Source of the DNA: Nemertoderma westbladi
Taxonomy: Eukaryota > Xenacoelomorpha > Nemertodermatida > Nemertodermatidae
Length of the DNA stretch: 64,000 nt
Direction of reading: 5' to 3'
Assembly (NCBI GenBank): GCA_032718475.1
Contig: JAUCBJ010008614.1
Location: 1-64,000, forward strand
Shown here: in pieces, positions 10,430-22,007 of the stretch
How positions within the stretch are numbered: position 1 is the first letter of the stretch
Layout of the letters: each line of letters starts with the position of its first letter
Program-made: the position numbers and the translations under genes
Notes under the pieces: model-generated
What the model saw: only the letters and a program-made list of their open reading frames with translations
Told to the model about the DNA's origin: nothing
The model's database searches: none

Positions 10430-13400
10430 GAATGAGGGGTTTAGGGGTGGGATTAACTAACCCGTCGTCCTGTACACTGGGTGGGTAGGATTAACTAACC
10501 GGTCGTCCTGTTGACTGGGTGGGTAGGATTAACTAACCCGCCGTCAAGAAGACTGGGTGGGTGTGACTAACTAACCCGTCGTCCTATAGACTGTGTGGGT
10601 GAGACTAACTAACCGGTCGTCCTGTAGACTGGGTGGGTGGGACTAACTAACCCCTCGTCCTATAGACTGGGTGGGTGTGACTAACTAAACCGTCGTCCTA
10701 TAGACTGTGTGGGTGAGACTAACTAACCCGTCGTCCTGTAGACTGGGTGGGTGGGACTAACTAACCCGTCGTCCTGTAGACTGGGTGGGTGGGACTAACT
10801 AACCCGCCGTCAAGAAGACTGGGTGGGTGTGACTAACTAACCCGTCGTCCTATAGACTGTGTGGGTGAGACTAACTAACCCGTCGTCCTGTTGACTGGGT
10901 GGGTGGGACTAACTAACCCGTCGTCCTGTAGACTGGGTGGGTGGGACTAACTAACCCGTCGTCCTATAGACTGTGTGGGTGAGACTAACTAACCCGTCGT
11001 CCTGTAGACTGGGTGGGTGGGACTAACTAACCCGTCGTCCTGTAGACTGGGTGGGTGGGACTAACTAACCCGCCGTCAAGAAGACTGGGTGGGTGTGACT
11101 AACTAACCCGTCGTCCTATAGACTGTGTGGGTGAGACTAACTAACCCGTCGTCCTGTTGACTGGGTGGGTGGGACTAACTAACCCGTCGTCCTGTAGACT
11201 GGGTGGGTGGGACTAACTAACCCGTCGTCCTATAGACTGTGTGGGTGAGACTAACTAACCCGTCGTCCTGTAGACTGGGTGGGTGTGACTAACTAACCCG
11301 CCGTCAAGAAGACTGGGTGGGTGTGACTAACTAACCCGTCGTCCTATAGACTGTGTGGGTGAGACTAACTAACCCGTCGTCCTGTAGACTGGGTGGGTGG
11401 GACTAACTAACCCGTCGTCCTGTAGACTGGGTGGGTGTGACTAACTAACCCCTCGTCCTATAGACTGGGTGGGTGTGACTAACTAACCCGTCGTCCTGTA
11501 GACTGGGTGGGTGTGACTAACTAACCCGTCGTCCTGTAGACTGGGTGGGTGGGATTAACTAACCCGTCGTCCTATAGACTGGGTGGGTGTGACTAACTAA
11601 CCCGTCGTCCTGTAGACTGGGTGGGTGGGACTAACTAACCCGCCGTCAAGAAGACTGGGTGGGTGTGACTAACTAACCCGTCGTCCTGTAGACTGGGTGG
11701 GTGTGACTAACTAACCCGTCGTCCTGTAGACTGGGTGGGTGTGACTAACTAACCCGTCGTCCTGTAGACTGGGTGGGAGTGACTAACTAACCCGTCGTCC
11801 TGTAGACTGGGTGGGTGGGACTAACAAACCCGTCGTCCTATAGACTGGGTGGGTGAGACTAACTAAGCCGTCGTCCTGTAGACTGGGTGGGTGAGACTAA
11901 CTAACCCGTCGTCCTGTAGACTGGGTGGGTGGGACTAACTAACCCGTCGTCCTGTAGACTGGGTGGGTGTGACTAACTAACCCGTCGTCCTGTAGACTGG
12001 GTGGGTGTGACTAACTAACCCGCCGTCAAGAAGACTGGGTGGGTGTGACTAACTAACCCGTCGTCCTGTAGACTGGGTGGGTGAGACTAACTAACCCGTC
12101 GTCCTGTAGACTGGGTGGGTGTGACTAACTAACCCGTCGTCCTGTAGACTGGGTGGGTGGGACTAACTAACCCGTCGTCCTATAGACTGGGTGGAACTAA
12201 CTAAGCCGTCGTCCTGTAGACTGGGTGGGCGAGACTAACTAACCCGTCGTCCGGTAGACTTGGTGGGACTAACTAACCCGTCGTCCTTTAGACTGGGTGG
12301 GTGTGACTAACTAACCCGTCGTCCTGTAGACTGGGTGGGTGTGACTAACTAACCCGTCGTCATGTAGACTGGGTGGGTGGGACTAACTAACCCCTCGTCC
12401 TATAGACTGGGTGGGTGTGACTAACTAACCCGTCGTCCTGTAGACTGGGTGGGTGTGACTAACTAACCCGTCGTCCTGTAGACTGGGTGGGTGGGACTAA
12501 CTAACCCGTCGTCCTATAGACTGGGTGGGACTAACTAAGCCGTCGTCCTGTAGACTGGGTGGGCGAGACTAACTAACCCGTCGTCCGGTAGACTTGGTGG
12601 GACTAACTAACCCGTCGTCCTTTAGACTGGGTGGGTGTGGCTAACTAACCCGTCGTCCTGTAGACTGGGTGGGTGTGACTAACTAACCCGTCGTCCTGTA
12701 GACTGGGTGGGACTAACTAACCCGTCGTCCTGTAGACTTGGTGGGACTAACTAACCCGTCGTCCTGTAGACTGGGTGGGCGAGACTAACTAACCCGTCGT
12801 CCTGTAGACTGGGTGGGTGGGATTAACTAACCCGTCGTCCTGTAGACTGGGTGGGTGTGACTAACTAACCCGTCGTCCTGTAGACTGGGTGGGACTAACT
12901 AACCCGTCGTCAAGAAGACTGGGTGGGTGTGACTAACTAACCCGTCGTCCTATAGACTGTGTGGGTGAGACTAACTAACCGGTCGTCCTGTAGACTGGGT
13001 GGGTGGGACTAACTAACCCCTCGTCCTATAGACTGGGTGGGTGTGACTAACTAAACCGTCGTCCTATAGACTGTGTGGGTGAGACTAACTAACCCGTCGT
13101 CCTGTAGACTGGGTGGGTGGGACTAACTAACCCGTCGTCCTGTAGACTGGGTGGGTGGGACTAACTAACCCGCCGTCAAGAAGACTGGGTGGGTGTGACT
13201 AACTAACCCGTCGTCCTATAGACTGTGTGGGTGAGACTAACTAACCCGTCGTCCTGTTGACTGGGTGGGTGGGACTAACTAACCCGTCGTCCTGTAGACT
13301 GGGTGGGTGGGACTAACTAACCCGTCGTCCTATAGACTGTGTGGGTGAGACTAACTAACCCGTCGTCCTGTAGACTGGGTGGGTGTGACTAACTAACCCG

Positions 13401-16388
13401 CCGTCAAGAAGACTGGGTGGGTGTGACTAACTAACCCGTCGTCCTATAGACTGTGTGGGTGAGACTAACTAACCCGTCGTCCTGTAGACTGGGTGGGTGG
13501 GACTAACTAACCCGTCGTCCTGTAGACTGGGTGGGTGTGACTAACTAACCCCTCGTCCTATAGACTGGGTGGGTGTGACTAACTAACCCGTCGTCCTGTA
13601 GACTGGGTGGGTGTGACTAACTAACCCGTCGTCCTGTAGACTGGGTGGGTGGGATTAACTAACCCGTCGTCCTATAGACTGGGTGGGTGTGACTAACTAA
13701 CCCGTCGTCCTGTAGACTGGGTGGGTGGGACTAACTAACCCGCCGTCAAGAAGACTGGGTGGGTGTGACTAACTAACCCGTCGTCCTGTAGACTGGGTGG
13801 GTGTGACTAACTAACCCGTCGTCCTGTAGACTGGGTGGGTGTGACTAACTAACCCGTCGTCCTGTAGACTGGGTGGGAGTGACTAACTAACCCGTCGTCC
13901 TGTAGACTGGGTGGGTGGGACTAACAAACCCGTCGTCCTATAGACTGGGTGGGTGAGACTAACTAAGCCGTCGTCCTGTAGACTGGGTGGGTGAGACTAA
14001 CTAACCCGTCGTCCTGTAGACTGGGTGGGTGGGACTAACTAACCCGTCGTCCTGTAGACTGGGTGGGTGTGACTAACTAACCCGTCGTCCTGTAGACTGG
14101 GTGGGTGTGACTAACTAACCCGCCGTCAAGAAGACTGGGTGGGTGTGACTAACTAACCCGTCGTCCTGTAGACTGGGTGGGTGAGACTAACTAACCCGTC
14201 GTCCTGTAGACTGGGTGGGTGTGACTAACTAACCCGTCGTCCTGTAGACTGGGTGGGTGGGACTAACTAACCCGTCGTCCTATAGACTGGGTGGGACTAA
14301 CTAAGCCGTCGTCCTGTAGACTGGGTGGGCGAGACTAACTAACCCGTCGTCCGGTAGACTTGGTGGGACTAACTAACCCGTCGTCCTTTAGACTGGGTGG
14401 GTGTGACTAACTAACCCGTCGTCCTGTAGACTGGGTGGGTGTGACTAACTAACCCGTCGTCATGTAGACTGGGTGGGTGGGACTAACTAACCCCTCGTCC
14501 TATAGACTGGGTGGGTGTGACTAACTAACCCGTCGTCCTGTAGACTGGGTGGGTGTGACTAACTAACCCGTCGTCCTGTAGACTGGGTGGGTGGGACTAA
14601 CTAACCCGTCGTCCTATAGACTGGGTGGGACTAACTAAGCCGTCGTCCTGTAGACTGGGTGGGCGAGACTAACTAACCCGTCGTCCGGTAGACTTGGTGG
14701 GACTAACTAACCCGTCGTCCTTTAGACTGGGTGGGTGTGACTAACTAACCCGTCGTCCTGTAGACTGGGTGGGTGTGACTAACTAACCCGTCGTCCTGTA
14801 GACTGGGTGGGACTAACTAACCCGTCGTCCTGTAGACTTGGTGGGACTAACTAACCCGTCGTCCTGTAGACTGGGTGGGCGAGACTAACTAACCCGTCGT
14901 CCTGTAGACTGGGTGGGTGGGATTAACTAACCCGTCGTCCTGTAGACTGGGTGGGTGTGACTAACTAACCCGTCGTCCTGTAGACTGGGTGGGACTAACT
15001 AACCCGTCGTCCTGTAGACTGGGTGGGACTAACTAACCCGTCGTCCTATAGACTGGGTGGGCGAGACTAACTAACCCGTCGTCCTGTAGACTGGGTGGGT
15101 GGGATTAACTAACCCGTCGTCCTGTAGACTGGGTGGGACTAACTAACCCGTCGTCCTGTAGACTGGGTGGGCGAGACTAACTAACCCGTCGTCTTGTAGA
15201 CTGGGTGGGACTAACTAACCCGTCGTCCTGTGGACTGGGTGGGTGCGACTAACTAACCCGTCGTCTTGTAGACTGGGTGGGACTAACTAACCCGTCGTCC
15301 TGTAGACTGGGTGGGTGGGATTAACTAACCCGTCGTCCTGTAGACTGGGTGGGACTAACTAACCCGTCGTCCTGTAGACTGGGTGGGCGAGACTAACTAA
15401 CCCGTCGTCTTGTAGACTGGGTGGGACTAACTAACCCGTCGTCCTGTGGACTGGGTGGGTGCGACTAACTAACCCGTCGTCTTGTAGACTGGGTGGGACT
15501 AACTAACCCGTCGTCCTGTGGACTGGGTGGGTGCGACTAACTAACCCGTCGTCTTGTAGACTGGGTGGGACTAACTAACCCGTCGTCATGTGGACTGGGT
15601 GGGACTAACTAACCCGTCGTCATGTGGACTGGGTGGGACTAACTAACCCGTCGTCCTGTAGACTGGGTGGGTGTGACTAACTAACCCGTCGTCCTGTAGA
15701 CTGGGTGGGTGGGACTAACTAACCCGTCGTCTTGTAGACTGGGTGGGACTAACTAACCCGTCGTCATGTGGACTGGGTGGGACTAACTAACCCGTCGTCC
15801 TGTAGACTGGGTGGGTGTGACTAACTAACCCGTCGTCCTGTAGACTGGGTGGGTGGGACTAACTAACCCGTCGTCTTGTAGACTGGGTGGGACTAACTAA
15901 CCCGTCGTCTTGTAGACTGGGTGGGACTAACTAACCCGTCGTCCTGTGGACTGGGTGGGTGCGACTAACTAACCCGTCGTCTTGTAGACTGGGTGGGACT
16001 AACTAACCCGTCGTCATGTGGACTGGGTGGGACTAACTAACCCGTCGTCATGTGGACTGGGTGGGACTAACTAACCCGTCGTCCTGTAGACTGGGTGGGT
16101 GTGACTAACTAACCCGTCGTCCTGTAGACTGGGTGGGTGGGACTAACTAACCCGTCGTCTTGTAGACTGGGTGGGACTAACTAACCCGTCGTCATGTGGA
16201 CTGGGTGGGACTAACTAACCCGTCGTCCTGTAGACTGGGTGGGTGTGACTAACTAACCCGTCGTCCTGTAGACTGGGTGGGTGGGACTAACTAACCCGTC
16301 GTCTTGTAGACTGGGTGGGACTAACTAACCCGTCGTCCTTTAGACTGGGTGGGTGGGACTAACTAACCCGTCATCTTGTAGACTGGGG
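10430..16388. repeat. 6 kb minisatellite of 34/38-bp units filling METTL3 intron 2
   Basis: Roughly 160 tandem units. The plus-strand unit runs GACTGGGTGGGTGGGACTAA then CTAACCCGTCGTCCTGTA (38 bp); a 34-bp variant lacks one GTGG step. On the transcribed minus strand each unit contains a 20-mer matching the last 20 nt of METTL3 exon 2 (two differences) followed by GTTAGTTAGT, the intron-2 donor sequence. The array runs directly into the exon: its last, diverged unit is the exon end (16368-16388). Intron 2 spans 10380-16367, so almost all of it is array. A block of about 1.75 kb (11157-12910) recurs at 13257-15010, exactly 2100 bp on, with only a couple of differences noticed. Confidence 0.95.
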
Positions 16389-16492
16389 ACATCTAACTTC
16401 CTCATTTCATCGTCACTCATGGTTCCGTACGGCAGCTCCATATGGATATCCCATGGAGGATCCGCCATAATTACAGCGAATTTACCTAAAAC
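16368..16492 (-). CDS. METTL3: METTL3 coding exon 2 (DPPW catalytic exon)
   Basis: 125 nt encoding residues 366-406 plus two bases of codon 407. After acceptor TTATTAG it reads VLGKFAVIMADPPWDIHMEL, then PYGTMSDDEMRKLDVPSLQD and D, ending GACGG before the donor GTTAGT. D376-P377-P378-W379 is the catalytic DPPW motif that places the target adenosine next to S-adenosylmethionine; the surrounding block is nearly invariant in METTL3. The junction with exon 1 (DMK|VLGKF) and with exon 3 (DDG|YLFLW) keeps the frame and the expected protein alignment. The last 20 nt are the parent, or a diverged first unit, of the adjoining minisatellite. This exon is only 125 nt between a 6 kb and a 10 kb repeat-filled intron and could easily be missed by gene prediction. 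Confidence 0.95.
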
Positions 16493-16756
16493 CTAATAAG
16501 TAAAATAAAAATATATATAATATACAAAAATATGAGTTTTGTGTGCTTTATTTGTTTTATGATACTGTTTGAGTTTACAGAGAAATTTCACCGACACTGA
16601 AGAATATTCGGAAACCTGGTCAATTCTTTATCTCTAGCCCTTATTTTGTTTAGTAAAAGCCGTCATGGCTTGGCAGCCAGATAGGTCTACTGCATTACCT
16701 ACCGGTAGGCGGGGTATAGCTATTAATAACCAGTAGGGCCTAGCTATATTATTATA
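16493..16756. other. METTL3 intron 1, 3' end
   Basis: Intron sequence upstream of the exon-2 acceptor (AG at 16493-16494). No further element recognised. Confidence 0.6.
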
Positions 16757-17398
16757 ACATGGCTCCAAATGCCACCATAAATATAAGCTAACTTATTTAT
16801 AACATAATTTATGTCATTATTACAATTATTTATACAGCAACTAATATAATTTGTGCAGTTTCTATCACTTATAATGTATATGTACATGTACAATCATTTC
16901 GTAATGTTAAAATTTTGGAATGAAACTACATACATTTGTTGCAAAGTAATACAGTGTTATAAAATTATAAGCTAAATTATAAGCATGACCCGGATAATAT
17001 ATTAAAAAAATAAAAAAATATAAAATCTTAAGTACAACCCCTTTGTCAGAAAGTAGCGTAAATACCAGTAGTATTATATCCCCCCCCCCCCCTACCCTAC
17101 CCACCCACCCAATCCTCTTATCCACAGCCCTTCTTTTCCCCCTCCCCCAACTGGCTGGTATCGCCACTAGCAATGCTATAGATACCTGCCAGTTGCCCAT
17201 CTGCATTACTATTTATTTAAAATTAATTATAAAAATTATTATTTATGTGTATTGGGTGAATCTGTTAATAAAGGTCCTGGCCTATCCCGAGTGTTCTACA
17301 GTGGTTTTATTTTTACTCACTCACTACGTTCGTCCGTGTAACGAAGCACACTTGCACGTGCCACTTTACACACAAGTATGTAAATAGTTATTACTCAA
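16757..17398. repeat. Dispersed repeat, copy 1 of a pair with 31782-32300
   Basis: About 200 bp from ACATGGCTCCAAATGCCACC is almost identical to 31782-31980. The far end (tttactcactcactacgttcg … ACACAAGTATGTAAATAGTT, 17304-17395) matches the units that are tandemly triplicated at 31975-32300. An unshared middle carries a run of C at 17080-17092. A third, weaker relative of the distal part is at 61198-61290. Confidence 0.75.
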
Positions 17399-17514
17399 TT
17401 GCCGTCAAAAGGCGCTAATATCTGAAAATATTTCACAATTATGAAACTAAATATTTACAGTAAACAATTAAATAATATAAGAAGAAAGAATGGGAGAATC
17501 TTTTAGGCTCGTTA

Positions 17515-20500
17515 AACCAAGGAATGCCTGTTTACCACCTTGGGTGATCTTCCACAGTAAACCCTTCCACTCTGTTTCCTAAAGGAATGCCTGTTTACCA
17601 CCTTGGGTGATCTTCCACAGTAAACCCTTCCACTCGGTTTCCTAAAGGAATGCCTGTTTACCACCTTGGGTGATCTTCCACAGTAAACCCTTCCACTCTG
17701 TTTCCTAAAGGAATGCCTGTTCACCACCTTGGGTGATCTTCCACAGTAAACCATTCCAATCTGTTTCCTAAAGGAATGCCTGTTTACCACCTTGGGTGAT
17801 CTTCCACAGTAAACCCTTCCACTCTTTTTCCTAAAGGAATGCCTGTTCACCACCATGGGTGATCGTAAACAGTAAACCCTTCCACTCTGTTTCCTGAAGG
17901 AATGCCTGTTCACCACCATGGGTGATGTTCCACAGTAAACCCTTCCACTCTGTTTCCTAAAGGAATGCCTGTTCACCACCTTGGGTGATCTTCCACAGTA
18001 AACCCTTCCACTCTTTTTCCTAAAGGAATGCCTGTTCACCACCATGGGTGATCGTAAACAGTAAACCCTTCCACTCTGTTTCCTGAATGAATGCCTGTTC
18101 ACCACCATGGGTGATGTTCCACAGTAAACCCTCCCACTCTGTTTCCTAAAGGAATGCCTGTTCACAACCATGGGTGATCGTAAACAGTAAACCCTTCCAC
18201 TCTGTATCCTAAAGGAATGCCTGTTCACCACCATGGGTGATGTTCCACATCCACAGTAAACCCTTCCACTCTGTTTCCTAAAGGAATGCCTGTTCACCAC
18301 CATGGGTGATCTTCCACAGTAAACCCTTCCACTCTGTTTCCTAAAGGAATGCCTGTTCACCACCATGGGTGATCTTCCACAGTAAACCCTTCCACTCTTT
18401 TTCCTAAAGGAATGCCTGTTTACCACCATGGGTGATCTTCCACAGTAAACTCTCCCACTCTGGTTCCTAAAGGAATGCCTGTTCACCACCATGGGTGATC
18501 TTCCACAGTAAACACTTCCACTCTGTTTCCTAAAGGAATGCCTGTTCACCACCATGGGTGATCTTCCACAGTAAACCATTCCACTGTGTTTCCTAAAGGA
18601 ATGCCTGTTCACCACCATGGGTGATCTTCCACAGTAAACCATTCCAATCTCTTTCCTAAAGGAATGCCTGTTCACCACTATGGGTGATCTTCCACAGTAA
18701 ACCCTTTCATTCTGTTTCCTAAAGGAATGCCTGTTCACCACCATGGGTGATCCTCCACAGTAAACCCTTCCACTCTGTTTCCTAAAGGAATGCCTGTTCA
18801 CCACCATGGGTGATCTTCCACAGTAAACCATTCCAATCTCTTTCCTAAAGGAATGCCTGTTCACCACCATGGGTGATGTTCCACAGTAAACCCTTCCACT
18901 CTGTTTCCTAAAGGAATGCCTGTTCACCACCTTGGGTGATCTTCCACAGTAAACCCTTCCACTCTTTGTCCTAAAGAAATGCCTGTTCACCACCATGGGT
19001 GATCGTAAACAGTAAACCCTTCCACTCTGTTTCCTGAAGGAATGCCTGTTCACCACCATGGGTGATGTTCCACAGTAAACCCTTCCACTCTGTTTCCTAA
19101 AGGAATGCCTGTTCACCACCATGGGTGATGTTCCACAGTAAACCCTTCCACTCTGTTTCCTAAAGGAATGCCTGTTCACCACCATGGGTGATCTTCCACA
19201 GTAAACCCTTCCACTCTGTTTCCTAAAGGAATGCCTGTTCACCACCATGGGTGATCTTCCACAGTAAACCCTTCCACTCTTTTTCCTAAAGGAATGCCTG
19301 TTTACCACCATGGGTGATCTTCCACAGTAAACCCTCCCACTCTGGTTCCTAAAGGAATGCCTGTTCACCACCATGGGTGATCTTCCACAGTAAACCCTTC
19401 CACTCTGTTTCCTAAAGGAATGCCTGTTCACCACCTTGGGTGATCTTCCACAGTAAACCCTTCCACTCTTTGTCGTAAAGGAATGCATGTTCACCACCAT
19501 GGGTGATCGTAAACAGTAAACCCTTCCACTCTGTTTCCTGAAGGAATGCCTGTTCACCACCATGGGTGATGTTCCACAGTAAACACTTCCACTCTGTTTC
19601 CTAAAGGAATGCCTGTTCACCACCATGGGTGATCGTAAACAGTAAACCCTTCCACTCTGTATCCTAAAGGAATGCCTGTTCACCACCACCATGGGTGATC
19701 TTCCACAGTAAACCCTTCCACTCTGTTTCCTAAAGGAATGCCTGTTCACCACCATGGGTGATCTTCCACAGTAAACCATTCCACTCTTTTTCCTAAAGGA
19801 ATGCCTGTTTACCACCATGGGTGATCTTCCACAGTAAACCCTCCCACTCTGGTTCCTAAAGGAATGCCTGTTCACCACCATGGATGATCTTCCACAGTAA
19901 ACCCTTCCACTCTGTTTCCTAAAGGAATGCCTGTTCACCACCTTGGGTGATCTTCCACAGTAAACCCTTCCACTCTTTGTCCTAAAGGAATGCCTGTTCA
20001 CCACCATGGGTGATCGTAAACAGTAAACCCTTCCACTCTGTTTCCTGAAGGAATGCCTGTTTACCACCTTGGGTGATCTTCCACAGTAAACCCTTCCACT
20101 CTGTTTCCTAAAGGAATGCCTGTTTACCACCTTGGGTGATCTTCCACAGTAAACCCTTCCACTCGGTTTCCTAAAGGAATGCCTGTTTACCACCTTGGGT
20201 GATCTTCCACAGTAAACCCTTCCACTCTGTTTCCTAAAGGAATGCCTGTTCACCACCTTGGGTGATCTTCCACAGTAAACCATTCCAATCTGTTTCCTAA
20301 AGGAATGCCTGTTTACCACCTTGGGTGATCTTCCACAGTAAACCCTTCCACTCTTTGTCCTAAAGGAATGCCTGTTCACCACCATGGGTGATCATAAACA
20401 GTAAACCCTTCCACTCTGTTTCCTGAAGGAATGCCTGTTCACCACCATGGGTGATGTTCCACAGTAAACCCTTCCACTCTGTTTCCTAAAGGAATGCCTG

Positions 20501-21950
20501 TTCACCACCATGGGTGATCGTAAACAGTAAACCCTTCCACTCTGTATCCTAAAGGAATGCCTGTTCACCACCACCATGGGTGATCTTCCACAGCAAACCA
20601 TTCCAATCTCTTTCCTGAAGGAATGCCTGTTCACCACTATGGGTGATCTTCCACAGTAAACCCTTTCATTCTGTTTCCTAAAGGAATGCCTGTTCACCAC
20701 CATGGGTGATCCTCCACAGTAAACCCTTCCACTCTGTTCCCTAAAGGAATGCCTGTTCACCACCATGGGTGATCTTCCACAGTAAACCATTCCAATCTCT
20801 TTCCTAAAGGAATGCTGTTCATCACCATGGGTGATGTTCCACAGTAAAGCCTTCCACTCTGTTTCCTAAAGGAATGCCTGTTCACCACCATGGGTGATCG
20901 TAAACAGTAAACCCTTCCACTCTGTATCCTAAATGAATGCCTGTTCACCACCATGGGTGATGTTCCACAGTAAACCCTTCCACTCTGTTTCCTAAAGGAA
21001 TGCCTGTTCACCACCATGGGTGATCTTCCACAGTAAACCCTTCCACTCTGTTTCCTAAAGGAATGCCTGTTCACCACCATGGGTGATCTTCCACAGTAAA
21101 CCCTTCCACTCTTTTTCCTAAAGGAATGCCTGTTTACCACCATGGGTGATCTTCCACAGTAAACCCTCCCACTCTTTTTCCTAAAGGAATGCCTGTTCAC
21201 CACCATGGGTGATCTTCCACAGTAATAACTTCCACTCTGTTTCCTAAAGGAATGCCTGTTCACCACCATGGGTGATCTTCCACAGCAAACCATTCCACTC
21301 TGTTTCATAAAGGAATGCCTGTTCACCACCATGGGTGATCTTCCACAGTAAACCATTCAACTCTGTTTCCTAAAGGAATGCCTGTTCACCACCATGGGTG
21401 ATCTTCCACAGTAAACCATTCCACTATATTACCTAAAGGAATGCCTGTTCACCACTATGGGTGATCTTCCACAGTAAACCCTTCCACTCTGTTTCCTAAA
21501 GGAATGCCTGTTCACCACCATGGGTGATCTTCCACAGTAAACCATTCAACTCTGTTTCCTAAAGGAATGCCTGTTCACCACCATGGGTGATCTTCCACAG
21601 TAAACCATTCCACTATATTACCTAAAGGAATGCCTGTTCACCACCATGGGTGATCTTCCACAGTAAACCCTTCCACTCTGTTTCATAAAGGAATGCCTGT
21701 TCACCACCATGGGTGATCTTCCATAGTAAACTCTCCCACTCTGGTTCCTAAAGGAATGCCTGTTCACCACCATGGGTGATCTTCCACAGTAAACCATTCC
21801 ACTCTCTTTCCTAAAGGAATGCCTGTTTACCGACATGGGTGATCTTCCACAGTAAACCATTCCACTCTGTTCCTATAGAAATGCCTGTTCACCACCATGG
21901 GCCATCTTCCACAGTAAACCCTTACACTCTGTTTCCCAAGTTGTCTTGGT
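17515..21950. repeat. 4.4 kb minisatellite of 63-bp units in METTL3 intron 1
   Basis: About 70 tandem units of 63 bp (plus strand: GGAATGCCTGTTCACCACCA, TGGGTGATCTTCCACAGTAA, then ACCCTTCCACTCTGTTTCCTAAA in overlapping parts). Because 63 is divisible by three and one minus frame has no stop, an open frame of 957 codons (17512-20385) and several shorter ones appear, repeating VVNRHSFRKQSGRVYCGRSP. Unit variants are shared in blocks: 17515-17860 resembles 20045-20390. Position in an intron, the lack of any splice link and the equal spread of silent and replacement variants argue against a protein. Confidence 0.95.
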
Positions 21951-22007
21951 TCCCATTTATCGACCACTGAAGGATGAAAGCCAGGGTTGGGCTAGGCAGC
22001 AGCACTT

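Noticed and set aside
10430-16388. CRISPR array
   Set aside because: Units are directly tandem with no unique spacers, and the context is an animal intron.
10430-16388. Interstitial telomere repeat because of GGGTTAG in each unit
   Set aside because: The hexamer appears once per 34/38-bp unit and is never tandem; it is explained by the splice-donor origin.
17512-20385. 957-codon open frame as a repetitive protein gene
   Set aside because: It is a minisatellite of 63-bp units inside a METTL3 intron; the openness follows from unit length and composition, and no start context, splice link or conserved domain supports it.
17515-21950. Array of m6A consensus (DRACH) sites for METTL3 self-regulation
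   Set aside because: Each 63-bp unit has about two DRACH-like words (GAACA, AAACA), little more than the about one expected by chance, and the intron-2 array has none on the transcribed strand.
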